Shown in pieces: positions 14,932-22,703 of a stretch of DNA of 64,000 nt. The stretch is from NCBI GenBank assembly GCA_027307235.1, contig DAHUXH010000010.1, forward strand, positions 16,814 to 80,813, given 5' to 3'. The notes beneath the pieces are model-generated. The model was not told where the DNA came from. It ran no database searches and saw only the letters and a program-made list of their open reading frames with translations. The DNA is from Vulcanimicrobiota bacterium (GTDB lineage: Bacteria > Vulcanimicrobiota > Vulcanimicrobiia > Vulcanimicrobiales > Vulcanimicrobiaceae). Both the position numbers and the translations under genes were made by a program. The first letter of the stretch is position 1. Each line of letters starts with the position of its first letter.

Positions 14932-17400
14932 GTGATACCCTCGCTCCACTATCGCAGCGCTGCCGCGATCGCGTGTTTGTTGGCGTTCCTGGCGGGCTTC
15001 GCGCCCGGCGACGCGAGCGCCGCACTCGACGAGACGCGCGTGCTCAGCTTGCTCAACGCGCAGTCTTGTGCGACAGCCATGCGCCAACGCTTGGCGTACG
15101 TGCAAGAGACTCCGTCCCCGTCACCGGCGCCGACGACATCTCCGGCCGCATCGCCGTCGCCCCGTCCGACGCCGTCGCTTGCACCGGTGCTCGGCGGATT
15201 CACGCAGCTCTATGCAACACCGAGGCCAACCGGTACACCGGTGACGCCGCCGCCGCTTCCGACGCCGACACCAACTCCAACCGGCGGAGCACCGATCTTT
15301 CTCACGCGCACGACCGGCGAGTCGCCGCCGCCGATCACACCGGCCGGAGGAACGCCGCTCACGTCGCCGTCACCGGCTCCATCGAGCGTGCCGACGCTGC
15401 AGCCGGGACACGTCGCCGTGATCGCCGACACGGTCGAGGGAATCGGCGAAGGCAAGCCCGGCGATGCAACCGGAAACGTACACATCTACTATGCGCAGGG
15501 CGAACTTGTCGGCGACAAGGCGCACTACGATGGCGCGCGCACGATCACGGTCACCGGTCATCCCTACATACTCGACAGCGCGCGCGATTCGCTCTTATCC
15601 GGTGATGAAATCGACTTCGACACCATCGCGCAGACGGCGGTGATCAAGAACGCTCGCGGCACGAGCGCTCAGGGCCTCGAACGCGGGCTCGTGCACTTCG
15701 CCGCGAAAGACTTGCACAGCGATGCCGACGGCGTGACGCACGGAAAAAACACCACCGTGTCCACCTGTGAAAACCAGCGCGGCGGCTATCATCTGACCGG
15801 CAAGAAAGTTGACGAGTATCCGGGCGACAAACTCGTGATCACCGACGCGATCTTGTGGCTGGGGGCGGCGGCGGTCTTCTTTCTTCCGAAAGTCATCATC
15901 CCGCTGCGGCAAGTCGTCGATCAGCGCCAGCGCCCGACGTTCTTTCCGAACGCCGGTTACGATCAAGCCGAAGGCGCATGGGTCAAAGAATCGATCGGGT
16001 TCGGGCGCAACCAGTACTACTACGGATACTATCAAGTCAACTATTTCACAAAACTCGGCTTGGCGCTCGGATATGTCGGATTCTTCGCGCGCAAGAACGG
16101 ACGGCGCAGCGGCGGCGCCAACGTTCTCGAAACGCACAACCGCATCACGCAGACGCAGCAAGACAACATTGCGCTCCAAGAAACCGAGAATTTTTCGCAG
16201 CGCTTGCGCGGAAATTTCGGTTTCAATTACACCAGCAACTTCGGACCGCTGCAGCACGTTCCCGCGAACACCGGTCTCACTGCCGCATTCGTGCATCAGG
16301 GAGATCGCGGAAGCCAGAACTACTCATTCAGCCGCAATGCGACGATCGGACAATCGAGCACGGAGTCGTTCGCATTCACCGATCAGCGCCAGTTTTCATC
16401 GCGCCTCTCGCAGGGCGTGAACTTCACGCTCAACTCCAGCCAATCGTCGTTCGGCGGTTTGGCGGCTTCCAACGGCAGCGCGCACGTCAACACGCTGACG
16501 ACGCTCAATGAGCCGAGCGCGAACTACACGCTCACGATCGACAAGAACTACTCACACTCGCCGAGCGGGATCATCGACAAACTCCCCGAGTTGCAAATAC
16601 ACCCGACCACGGTGTTTTCGCATCTTCCGATCCCGATCTCGCCGCAACTCACCATCGGCGAATATGCCGAACCGCAAGATCAGTTTTCGACGGTTCGTTC
16701 GGACCTGTCGGTGAACATGGGCCCCGCGCTCTACGACGTCTACGGCAGTCAACTCCAAGCAAGCGTGAACGTGCATCAGTTCGCCTATGCGACCGGCGAC
16801 CTCAAGGCCGCCATCCAGCAGTCGGCAAGTTTGACGACGCCGATCGGAAAACACGTGGTGAACGCGCTCTCCTACAGCGAGCAGAACTTCAACGGTCCGG
16901 CCGCCGTGCCGTTCGTCTTACTCGATACGCAATCGAGCACGAACACCAAAAACGCACAGGATCTGGTGCGCTTTTTCAACGGCGACGTGTATAACCTGAC
17001 GCTGGGCTTCTCCACGTCATTCAAGGCCTTGGCGCAGCCGGTCAGCTATCAGTTCGCCATGCGGCCGTCAACGCGCTCGTACGTGCTGCTCGGCGGATCG
17101 TTCTCGCCCGGCAGCGGATTGGGATTTTCGACGACCAATCTGCAGATGTCCACGCCGTTCGGAAAAGATGCACAACTGCAACTCGTCACCGACGTCGATT
17201 GGAAGAACAAAGCTCGTCTGGAAAACAAGACCCTCTACTACAGCAAGATCATCGGCGACTGCTATGAAATCCGGGTCGCCTACATTCAATCGCTCAAAGC
17301 GATCAACGTGACGATGGACTTGCTCTCGTTCCCCTCGCGCGCCGCAAACTTCGGCATCGGCCAAAACGGCCCCATCATCCCCACCAGCTTCAACCCCTAG
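14932..17400 (+). CDS. lptD: LPS-assembly outer-membrane protein LptD
   Basis: Outer-membrane beta-barrel that inserts LPS at the cell surface. The 822-residue precursor starts at GTG 14932 with a signal peptide (to about 27). A proline/threonine/serine-rich linker (about 60-155, with many PTPTP and PSPAP units) precedes the OstA/LptA-like domain (about 155-260, GDATGNVHIYYAQGELVGDKAHYD). The C-terminal barrel (about 300-822) is rich in Asn, Gln and aromatic residues. The long low-complexity linker is unusual for LptD and may span peptidoglycan. The gene ends at a palindromic repeat. Confidence 0.88.
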   Translation: MIPSLHYRSAAAIACLLAFLAGFAPGDASAALDETRVLSLLNAQSCATAMRQRLAYVQETPSPSPAPTTSPAASPSPRPTPSLAPVLGGFTQLYATPRPTGTPVTPPPLPTPTPTPTGGAPIFLTRTTGESPPPITPAGGTPLTSPSPAPSSVPTLQPGHVAVIADTVEGIGEGKPGDATGNVHIYYAQGELVGDKAHYDGARTITVTGHPYILDSARDSLLSGDEIDFDTIAQTAVIKNARGTSAQGLERGLVHFAAKDLHSDADGVTHGKNTTVSTCENQRGGYHLTGKKVDEYPGDKLVITDAILWLGAAAVFFLPKVIIPLRQVVDQRQRPTFFPNAGYDQAEGAWVKESIGFGRNQYYYGYYQVNYFTKLGLALGYVGFFARKNGRRSGGANVLETHNRITQTQQDNIALQETENFSQRLRGNFGFNYTSNFGPLQHVPANTGLTAAFVHQGDRGSQNYSFSRNATIGQSSTESFAFTDQRQFSSRLSQGVNFTLNSSQSSFGGLAASNGSAHVNTLTTLNEPSANYTLTIDKNYSHSPSGIIDKLPELQIHPTTVFSHLPIPISPQLTIGEYAEPQDQFSTVRSDLSVNMGPALYDVYGSQLQASVNVHQFAYATGDLKAAIQQSASLTTPIGKHVVNALSYSEQNFNGPAAVPFVLLDTQSSTNTKNAQDLVRFFNGDVYNLTLGFSTSFKALAQPVSYQFAMRPSTRSYVLLGGSFSPGSGLGFSTTNLQMSTPFGKDAQLQLVTDVDWKNKARLENKTLYYSKIIGDCYEIRVAYIQSLKAINVTMDLLSFPSRAANFGIGQNGPIIPTSFNP

Positions 17401-17410
17401 CCCCGCGCAG

Positions 17411-17512
17411 TAGAAGCCCAGATTTTCGCCAGGCCGAGGCGCGGAGAGGCGAAGTGTACTACGGTACACGAGCCTCTCCGCAACCAAGGCATGGCGAAAA
17501 TATGCGCTTCTA
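17411..17512. repeat. 102-bp interrupted palindrome, copy A
   Basis: The element begins TAGAAGCCCAGATTTTCGCC and ends with the complementary GGCGAAAATATGCGCTTCTA. Its centre is a GCGGAGAGGC/GCCTCTCCGC stem closed by GTGTAC-TACG-GTACAC. It fills the gap between the convergent genes lptD (plus) and the Cys-rich peptide (minus), and its right end provides that minus gene's TAG stop (17512-17510). Copies lie at 42471, 54523 and, inverted, at 63933. Confidence 0.9.
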
Positions 17513-17707
17513 CGGTACGTCGCATTGGGGGTGGCTGCAGGGACACGTTTCCGATTCGATGCCGTTCTCGACGGCGTATTTGCACGCGTGGCTGCAAAAA
17601 GATTCACCGGCCAACGGGCCGGTGATCGTGCAGTTACACAGGTCATGCGAGCACTCCGTCGATTCGGAGGTGTGCGGCTTGAAGCGTTGATCTTCGTCGT
17701 TGTTCAT
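17510..17707 (-). CDS. Cysteine-rich metallothionein-like peptide
   Basis: Peptide of 65 residues with nine cysteines and three histidines in the order CSHDLCNC, FCSHAC, CPCSHPQC. This arrangement (paired Cys, a central FCSxxC, a terminal CxC with His) is that of bacterial BmtA/SmtA-type metallothioneins, which buffer Zn, Cd or Cu. It is too divergent for certainty; a zinc-finger-like protein is the alternative. The ATG at 17707 overlaps the upstream lipoprotein stop (ATGA), so the two are co-translated. The stop codon lies inside palindrome copy A. Confidence 0.72.
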   Translation of the reverse strand: MNNDEDQRFKPHTSESTECSHDLCNCTITGPLAGESFCSHACKYAVENGIESETCPCSHPQCDVP

Positions 17708-18483
17708 GGTGAATTCGCTATCTCCACTTGCACGATCTGGGCGGCTTGCGTCGGCGCCGGAACGGCGCCTGCCGGGACAACGAACGTTGTATCGAAGGGT
17801 TGGCTGACGTCGAGCTTTCCGATGAACGACGTATCGCTTGCGCCGCCGATGCCCATCGACGAGACCGGCGATGCGGACGTGTTCAGCACGAAGCAATTGA
17901 ATGCCCACTGACTGGCCAAGACGCCGGGAGTCGGCGTCGCGGTCGCGCCGGGCGTGGGTGTCGGAGCGGCTGAACCGCTCGGCACCGGCGTCGGTGTGGC
18001 GCCGGGTGACGGCGGCGCGGTCGCGAGCCCCAAGAACATCGAACGCTGGAATTGAAGCGTGAAGCCCATGCCGTCCAAGCGCGGAACGAGGAACAACTGC
18101 TGCCCGTAGACGTACTGCAGCGGAACAGCTGACGCTGGAACGCCGGCCGTCTGCGCGATGTATTGAAAGAAGAGCGGCTGACCGATCGCCCCATTGTTGC
18201 CCACGACTTCAAACGCGAACGAGTAATTCAAGAAGTTCGTCAGGTAAGCGTTGGCATAAGGTGTTTGGCCGTTGCCGCTCGTATTAAAGACGATCACGTA
18301 ACGGTAGTTTGCGAAGTCCATCGGCGCGGCGGTCGTGAAGCGAATCTGCACGAAGCCGGACGGAAGCGAACCCCCGTTCGGGGCACCGCTCGGGCCGGTC
18401 GTTTTGTTCGGCGTCACTTGACGACCGCACCCGATCACCATGAGCACCACGGCGAAGACGACGAAACTGAGCTTACGAACCAT
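17704..18483 (-). CDS. Hypothetical lipoprotein with proline/threonine-rich linker
   Basis: Precursor of 259 residues with a lipoprotein signal (KLSFVVFAVVLMVIGCG; lipid Cys at about 19). No known domain is recognised. The middle (about 165-195) is a PTPTP-rich linker like the one in LptD. The flanking parts look like beta-rich extracytoplasmic domains. I start at ATG 18483, because the longer open frame would have no signal peptide. Its first 44 bases overlap the longest possible reading of the divergent lnt gene. It is coupled to the metallothionein-like gene downstream. Confidence 0.7.
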   Translation of the reverse strand: MVRKLSFVVFAVVLMVIGCGRQVTPNKTTGPSGAPNGGSLPSGFVQIRFTTAAPMDFANYRYVIVFNTSGNGQTPYANAYLTNFLNYSFAFEVVGNNGAIGQPLFFQYIAQTAGVPASAVPLQYVYGQQLFLVPRLDGMGFTLQFQRSMFLGLATAPPSPGATPTPVPSGSAAPTPTPGATATPTPGVLASQWAFNCFVLNTSASPVSSMGIGGASDTSFIGKLDVSQPFDTTFVVPAGAVPAPTQAAQIVQVEIANSP

Positions 18484-19966
18484 TCTCACCTCTAGGCGAT
18501 CGCTTGAGTTGCTCGTGGCGGCGGCCGGCGCCGTCGCGCTCGCACTCGCATTTCCGAAAATCAACGCCGCGTGGCTGGCGCCTTGTGGGGCGGCGGCGCT
18601 GTTCTGGACCTGGCAGCATGCCTCCTGGAAACGGGCCTTCGCGCTTGGATGGTTCGCCGGCATTATCTTCTTCGCGATTTCGTTCTCGTGGTTCTCGCAA
18701 ACGGTCGGCGCGTACGTGGGCATCTTCGCGCCGGCGGTGGTCATCGTACCGGCGATCCTCGAGGGGTTCGCGTTTGCCTGCGCGGGCGCGCTGGCGTCGA
18801 TCGCCTTCCGTTTGGCATCCCCGGCGCTCGCGCCGCTCGCCGCGGCATGCGCTTTCGTGGTCTTCGAGTGGCTGCGCTCGATCGGCGTCATGGGCACACC
18901 CTTCGCCCAGCTCGGTTATTCTCAAGCCGACACGCCGCTGGTCGTGCTTGCCGCCTACATCGGAACCTACGGCATCACGCTGGTCATCTGCGCGCTCGGC
19001 GCCTACGCTGCCGATGCGCTCGCACGCCGCACGATTCGTCCGCTCGCACTCGTCATCGCCGTCATCGCGATCGCCACGCCGATCTGTTGGCAGTGGTGGC
19101 CGGCGCGCACGCTCGCACCGCCGACGACGCGTGTCGTTGCAGCGCAAGGGAACATCGCGCAGAGCCTCAAGTGGACGCCGCAAGCGCTGCAACTCGCCAT
19201 CGATCGCTACACCGCCTTGACCAAGCAAACGGACGCGGCCGATCCCGCGCTGATCGTTTGGCCCGAGACGGTGATCTCCACCGTGTTGAACTATCAGCCG
19301 CAACTGATGGATCGTTTCGGCGCGCTCGCTCGCGACGCGCACGCGACGCTCGTCGTCGGAAGTCTGTATGCGGTCGGATCGACGGAGTACAACGCGCTCT
19401 ATTTCTTCTCGCCGGACGGTTCGCTGGAAGGCGTGTATGAAAAGCGTCAGCTTGTGCCGTTCGCCGAAACCTTCCCCGGGCGCGCGTTCCTATCGTGGCT
19501 GCCATACGCAACGTCACTGATTTCAAACTTCGGAAGCGGCGCCTTCGACACGGTCTATGCGACGCCGGCCGGAACGGCTGCGCCGCTGATCTGCTGGGAG
19601 TCGGCATTCGCCGATCTCGCGCAAGCGCAAGTGCATGCCGGTGCGACGTTGCTCGTGGTGAGCACCGATGACGCATGGTTCGGAACCACCGCAGGACCGT
19701 ACCAGCACGCACAGATCGCACAGCTGCGCGCGGTCGAAACCGGACGGTATGTGGTGCGCGCGGCCGCGACCGGGATCAGCGGCATCATCGCACCCAACGG
19801 ACGGTACACGGCGCGCAGTAAACTCGATACGCTGCAGGTGATCGACGGCATGATCGGCCAGCCCGTCGATACCGTGTTCAACCACATCGGGCCGACGAAG
19901 ATCGCGGTGATCCTCGCGATGCTCTACGTGCTCATCGTCGTGTTCCTCCGGCGGCGCCATGCGTAA
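18440..19966 (+). CDS. lnt: Apolipoprotein N-acyltransferase
   Basis: Adds the third acyl chain to outer-membrane-bound lipoproteins at the inner membrane. The product is up to 508 residues, with an N-terminal bundle of hydrophobic spans and a C-terminal nitrilase domain. The catalytic triad is visible as Glu in VWPETVIS, Lys in YEKRQLVPFAE and Cys in LICWESAF. The start is uncertain: ATG 18440 lies inside the divergent lipoprotein gene, while TTG 18509 or GTG 18515 would avoid this. Together with the several lipoproteins here it supports a diderm envelope. Confidence 0.92.
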   Translation: MSTTAKTTKLSLRTILTSRRSLELLVAAAGAVALALAFPKINAAWLAPCGAAALFWTWQHASWKRAFALGWFAGIIFFAISFSWFSQTVGAYVGIFAPAVVIVPAILEGFAFACAGALASIAFRLASPALAPLAAACAFVVFEWLRSIGVMGTPFAQLGYSQADTPLVVLAAYIGTYGITLVICALGAYAADALARRTIRPLALVIAVIAIATPICWQWWPARTLAPPTTRVVAAQGNIAQSLKWTPQALQLAIDRYTALTKQTDAADPALIVWPETVISTVLNYQPQLMDRFGALARDAHATLVVGSLYAVGSTEYNALYFFSPDGSLEGVYEKRQLVPFAETFPGRAFLSWLPYATSLISNFGSGAFDTVYATPAGTAAPLICWESAFADLAQAQVHAGATLLVVSTDDAWFGTTAGPYQHAQIAQLRAVETGRYVVRAAATGISGIIAPNGRYTARSKLDTLQVIDGMIGQPVDTVFNHIGPTKIAVILAMLYVLIVVFLRRRHA

Positions 19967-20513
19967 ATCGTGGCGCGTGCGTCTGTTCGTGCTCGCAGGT
20001 TTGGCTATCGTCGTCTACCTCGGCGCGAGCGTGTATCTCACCGAACGTGACGCACCGCAGCCGCCATCCAATCAGCAGCAGATCATCATCAAGGGAGGTG
20101 TCGTCACCGGAAACCGCATCTCGAGCAAGTCGTGGACCTTCACGTTCGATCGCGCCACCACGACGCCCGACGGCTCGATTGCCACCGTGTACGGCGTGCG
20201 TGACGGCGTCTTGTACCGCGCCGGAAAGCCGTATCTGAAGATCGACGCGAAAGAAGTGAACATCAACACCACGTCATTTGATTTCACTGCGCTCGGCGCG
20301 GTGCACTTGGAGAGCCTGAGCAAGAAGCAGCAGCGTTCCTTCGACACCGATCTCGTCAGTTGGTCAAATGCGACCAAGATTCTCCGGCTCGATCATCCGA
20401 GTTACATTCACACCGGCAAAGCGACGCTACAAGTGCGCAGCCTGCTCGTCGACTTCAACAAAGGCGAACTCCACCTCGGCGAACTCTCCGGAAACGTCGA
20501 TATAAAGCCGTAA
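19959..20513 (+). CDS. lptC: LptC-like LPS export protein
   Basis: Bitopic protein of 184 residues: one N-terminal span (VRLFVLAGLAIVVYLGASVYL) and a beta-rich periplasmic part in which each segment reads like an LptC/LptA strand (for example GVLYRAGKPYLKIDAKEVNINT). LptC relays LPS from LptFG to LptA. Similarity is of fold type rather than a clear signature, so the call leans on context: it overlaps the lnt end by 8 bases, in the neighbourhood of lptG and lptD. No separate lptA or lptB is seen. Confidence 0.65.
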   Translation: MRKSWRVRLFVLAGLAIVVYLGASVYLTERDAPQPPSNQQQIIIKGGVVTGNRISSKSWTFTFDRATTTPDGSIATVYGVRDGVLYRAGKPYLKIDAKEVNINTTSFDFTALGAVHLESLSKKQQRSFDTDLVSWSNATKILRLDHPSYIHTGKATLQVRSLLVDFNKGELHLGELSGNVDIKP

Positions 20514-20538
20514 CGCCTTTGCCGATAACCAGGGGAGT

Positions 20539-21027
20539 ATGCGTAAGCTGTTCGCTTCTCTTGCGGTGCTGCTGGCCGTGTCGGCGTGCTCCGCGAAGCA
20601 CCCCGATCCGCAGGCCACGCTCGCGCCGCTGCTGATCGACGACAAGGGCATCACGATGCCGCTCGAACAAGCCATCACCCATATCGGTTTTCGGCCGTAT
20701 CTGCCGACGCGCAACTATCTGCGGCTGGCAGTGATCCCGCCGCTCGGCGGCGACGACACCAACGCCAATCGCGGATTCGCCGTGGAGTACACCCGCGGTT
20801 CGGATTCGTTTCTTCTCTCGGAGTGGCCGCGCAAGAACTTCGATCTCGCGTTCGGCCGGTTCGATCCCACGCTGCACCCGTGTCAGGCGTTCCGCTACAC
20901 ATCGGGCGGGTTCGTGTGGGCGACACCGCGCGCCGAGGCAATGACATTGCAGGCGGAACGCGGCGTCCTCGGCTCACACGTCGAAGCCGAGGCTCATCGG
21001 CTCCTTACCACGGGAGCCTGCCGCTGA
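20539..21027 (+). CDS. Hypothetical lipoprotein
   Basis: Protein of 162 residues with a clear lipoprotein signal (FASLAVLLAVSACS, lipid Cys at about 17). The mature part matches no domain I know. It has a conserved-looking block with GFAVEYTRGSDSFLLSEWP and a later pair of cysteines (HPCQ, TGACR) that could form a disulfide. It lies 25 bases after lptC in the same direction and is probably the last gene of that unit. Confidence 0.65.
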   Translation: MRKLFASLAVLLAVSACSAKHPDPQATLAPLLIDDKGITMPLEQAITHIGFRPYLPTRNYLRLAVIPPLGGDDTNANRGFAVEYTRGSDSFLLSEWPRKNFDLAFGRFDPTLHPCQAFRYTSGGFVWATPRAEAMTLQAERGVLGSHVEAEAHRLLTTGACR

Positions 21028-21035
21028 TGTGGTGA

Positions 21036-21284
21036 TTAGGACTCGGGCTCGGGCTTTGGGCCCTTCTTACTGACACGGCCGCCCTTTTGTCCGATCTCTT
21101 CGAAGAAGGCTGGACCATACTTGCTCTTCGTCGTCTGACCACCCTTACGTCCGATCTTTTCGAAGAACTCACTGCCGTACTTCGCCTTCACGCGTTGACC
21201 GCCCAGACGCCCTGCGTCTCGAACAGACATCCCACCAAGGGGAGCTTCTTCTTCGTCGTGTTTCTGATCTTCGCGTACAGCCAT
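21036..21284 (-). CDS. KGG-repeat stress protein (Em/GsiB-like)
   Basis: Hydrophilic protein of 82 residues with three repeats of about 20 residues, each ending in a Gly-rich turn (GRLGGQRV, GRKGGQTT, GQKGGRVS) and carrying YGxxFFExIG. This is the KGG/Lea5-like motif of general stress proteins linked to desiccation and starvation survival. ATG 21284 is preceded by GGAGG at a 10-base spacing, which is why the longer frame is not used. It converges on the lipoprotein gene and is divergent from the amidohydrolase gene. Confidence 0.82.
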   Translation of the reverse strand: MAVREDQKHDEEEAPLGGMSVRDAGRLGGQRVKAKYGSEFFEKIGRKGGQTTKSKYGPAFFEEIGQKGGRVSKKGPKPEPES

Positions 21285-21356
21285 TACAAGTGAACCTCCA
21301 GAGGACCTTATTGTACCCAACCGACCGCTCGGAAAACCATCCCGGCAAAAAATCTT

Positions 21357-22703
21357 GTGCTTGACCTGATCTTAGACTCGCCGACTATTCTCGACGGAAC
21401 CGGCGCCCCCGGATTCGTGACCGACATCGGCGTCGTCGGCAACCGCATCGCGCTCATCGCCAACCTGAGCGATCGCGAGGCACGTATGCGTCTAGCATGC
21501 AAGGGCTTGATCGTTGCCCCGGGATTCATCGACCCGAGCGGCCGCACCGACGCCTGGCTTGCCCAACCGCGCGGCGAAAACAAGCTGCTCCAGGGAGTGA
21601 CAACGGAGATCGGTCGCGTTCCGTTTCGCGGTCCGCACTGGGACGACGTCGACGGTCTCTTCCGCGCGCTCGAGTCGGCGCGCCCCTGCGCACACCTGGC
21701 GTGCATCGTCGAGAGCGGCGACGCCGCGCTCGTGCGAAACGCTCGTGATCAAGGCGCGCTCGACCTCACGTTGCGCGACATCGACCGCGACGCGCCGTTC
21801 ATACAGGCGGTTGCGTCCGAGATCGAGCGCGTGCCCATGAGCCAGTCGCATCATATCCCATCATTCGTGCCGGAACGCGCGCGCAGCCGGCTGATCGTTC
21901 ACGATGCGCTCGCTGCGATCGACCGCGCGCGCGAGCACGGCCTCGACCTTCATGTGGACGTCGCACCGTACCGTGCGACATGGCGTCGATTACTCGATCT
22001 CATTCCCGGCGCGTCGCGCGGCACGCGCGACACGTTGCTCGCGCATCTCGATGAGGTGGACACTGTTGCCGCGCTTGCGCTCGCGTTGCGCCTGCGGTAT
22101 GACGATCATTGGAAGGAGATCACGATCTCCGGGGTCGGTGACGAGCGCCTGAGCGCCGCCTGCGGTATGACGATCGAAGATTTCGCATCGGCGCGCCGGC
22201 ACTCGCCCGCGTTGGCAATGCTGACGCTGCTGCGCGAAGCACACGGCAACGTGGATGCGTTCGATTTCGCGGTGGACGAAGACGACGTGGCAACGGTGCT
22301 CTCGGCTGACTTCGCGTGCGTCGCCACGCACGCGCCGGTCATGTCCCTGCGCTCGGACGACTGGTCGTTGCCTCACCCGCGCGCATTCGGCGCATTTCCG
22401 CGATTCTTCAACCGCTTCGTACGTCAGCGCCGCGTCCTCTCCATCGAAGAGGCCGTCCGGCGCGTGACGTCGTCGCCCGCCGCCTGGTTCGGTCTGCGGG
22501 AGCGCGGGCGCATCGCGCCGCACTGGTACGCCGACATGGTGATCTTCGACGAATCGGCCTTCGCCGATCGCGCCACCTACCGGCAACCTCGTGCGCATCC
22601 CGACGGAATTGCGTGGGTGATCGTCGATGGTGAGGTCGTGGTTCGTGACGGAATGCACAGCGGCGCGCGGCCCGGCCGTATCCTTCGGCACGGCATATGC
22701 TGA
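21357..22703 (+). CDS. Amidohydrolase of the D-aminoacylase type, lacking the HxH motif
   Basis: Protein of 448 residues with the overall plan of N-acyl-D-amino-acid deacylases. It has the N-terminal DSPTILDGTGAPGF strand, the VAPGFIDP block at about residues 55-62, and the C-terminal VTSSPAAWFGLRERGRIAPH and IVDGEVVVRDGMHSGARPG. Where active members read GFIDxHxHxD, this protein reads GFIDPSGRTD, and the usual GNCG loop is replaced by GRVPFRG. Two sets of metal ligands are thus missing, so a hydrolase activity is doubtful. The start codon is TTG or an equivalent, without a strong ribosome site. Confidence 0.72.
   Translation: MLDLILDSPTILDGTGAPGFVTDIGVVGNRIALIANLSDREARMRLACKGLIVAPGFIDPSGRTDAWLAQPRGENKLLQGVTTEIGRVPFRGPHWDDVDGLFRALESARPCAHLACIVESGDAALVRNARDQGALDLTLRDIDRDAPFIQAVASEIERVPMSQSHHIPSFVPERARSRLIVHDALAAIDRAREHGLDLHVDVAPYRATWRRLLDLIPGASRGTRDTLLAHLDEVDTVAALALALRLRYDDHWKEITISGVGDERLSAACGMTIEDFASARRHSPALAMLTLLREAHGNVDAFDFAVDEDDVATVLSADFACVATHAPVMSLRSDDWSLPHPRAFGAFPRFFNRFVRQRRVLSIEEAVRRVTSSPAAWFGLRERGRIAPHWYADMVIFDESAFADRATYRQPRAHPDGIAWVIVDGEVVVRDGMHSGARPGRILRHGIC

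Noticed and set aside
15100..15400. Low-complexity DNA taken as a minisatellite
   Set aside because: It is in frame within lptD and codes for a PTP-type linker.
17411..17512. Intrinsic terminator or insertion-sequence end
   Set aside because: No T-run follows the stem on either strand and no transposase or target-site duplication is visible.
17454..17690. Small frames starting MYYGTR at the palindromes
   Set aside because: They arise from the GTGTACTACGGTACAC core of the repeat and have no ribosome site or shared continuation.
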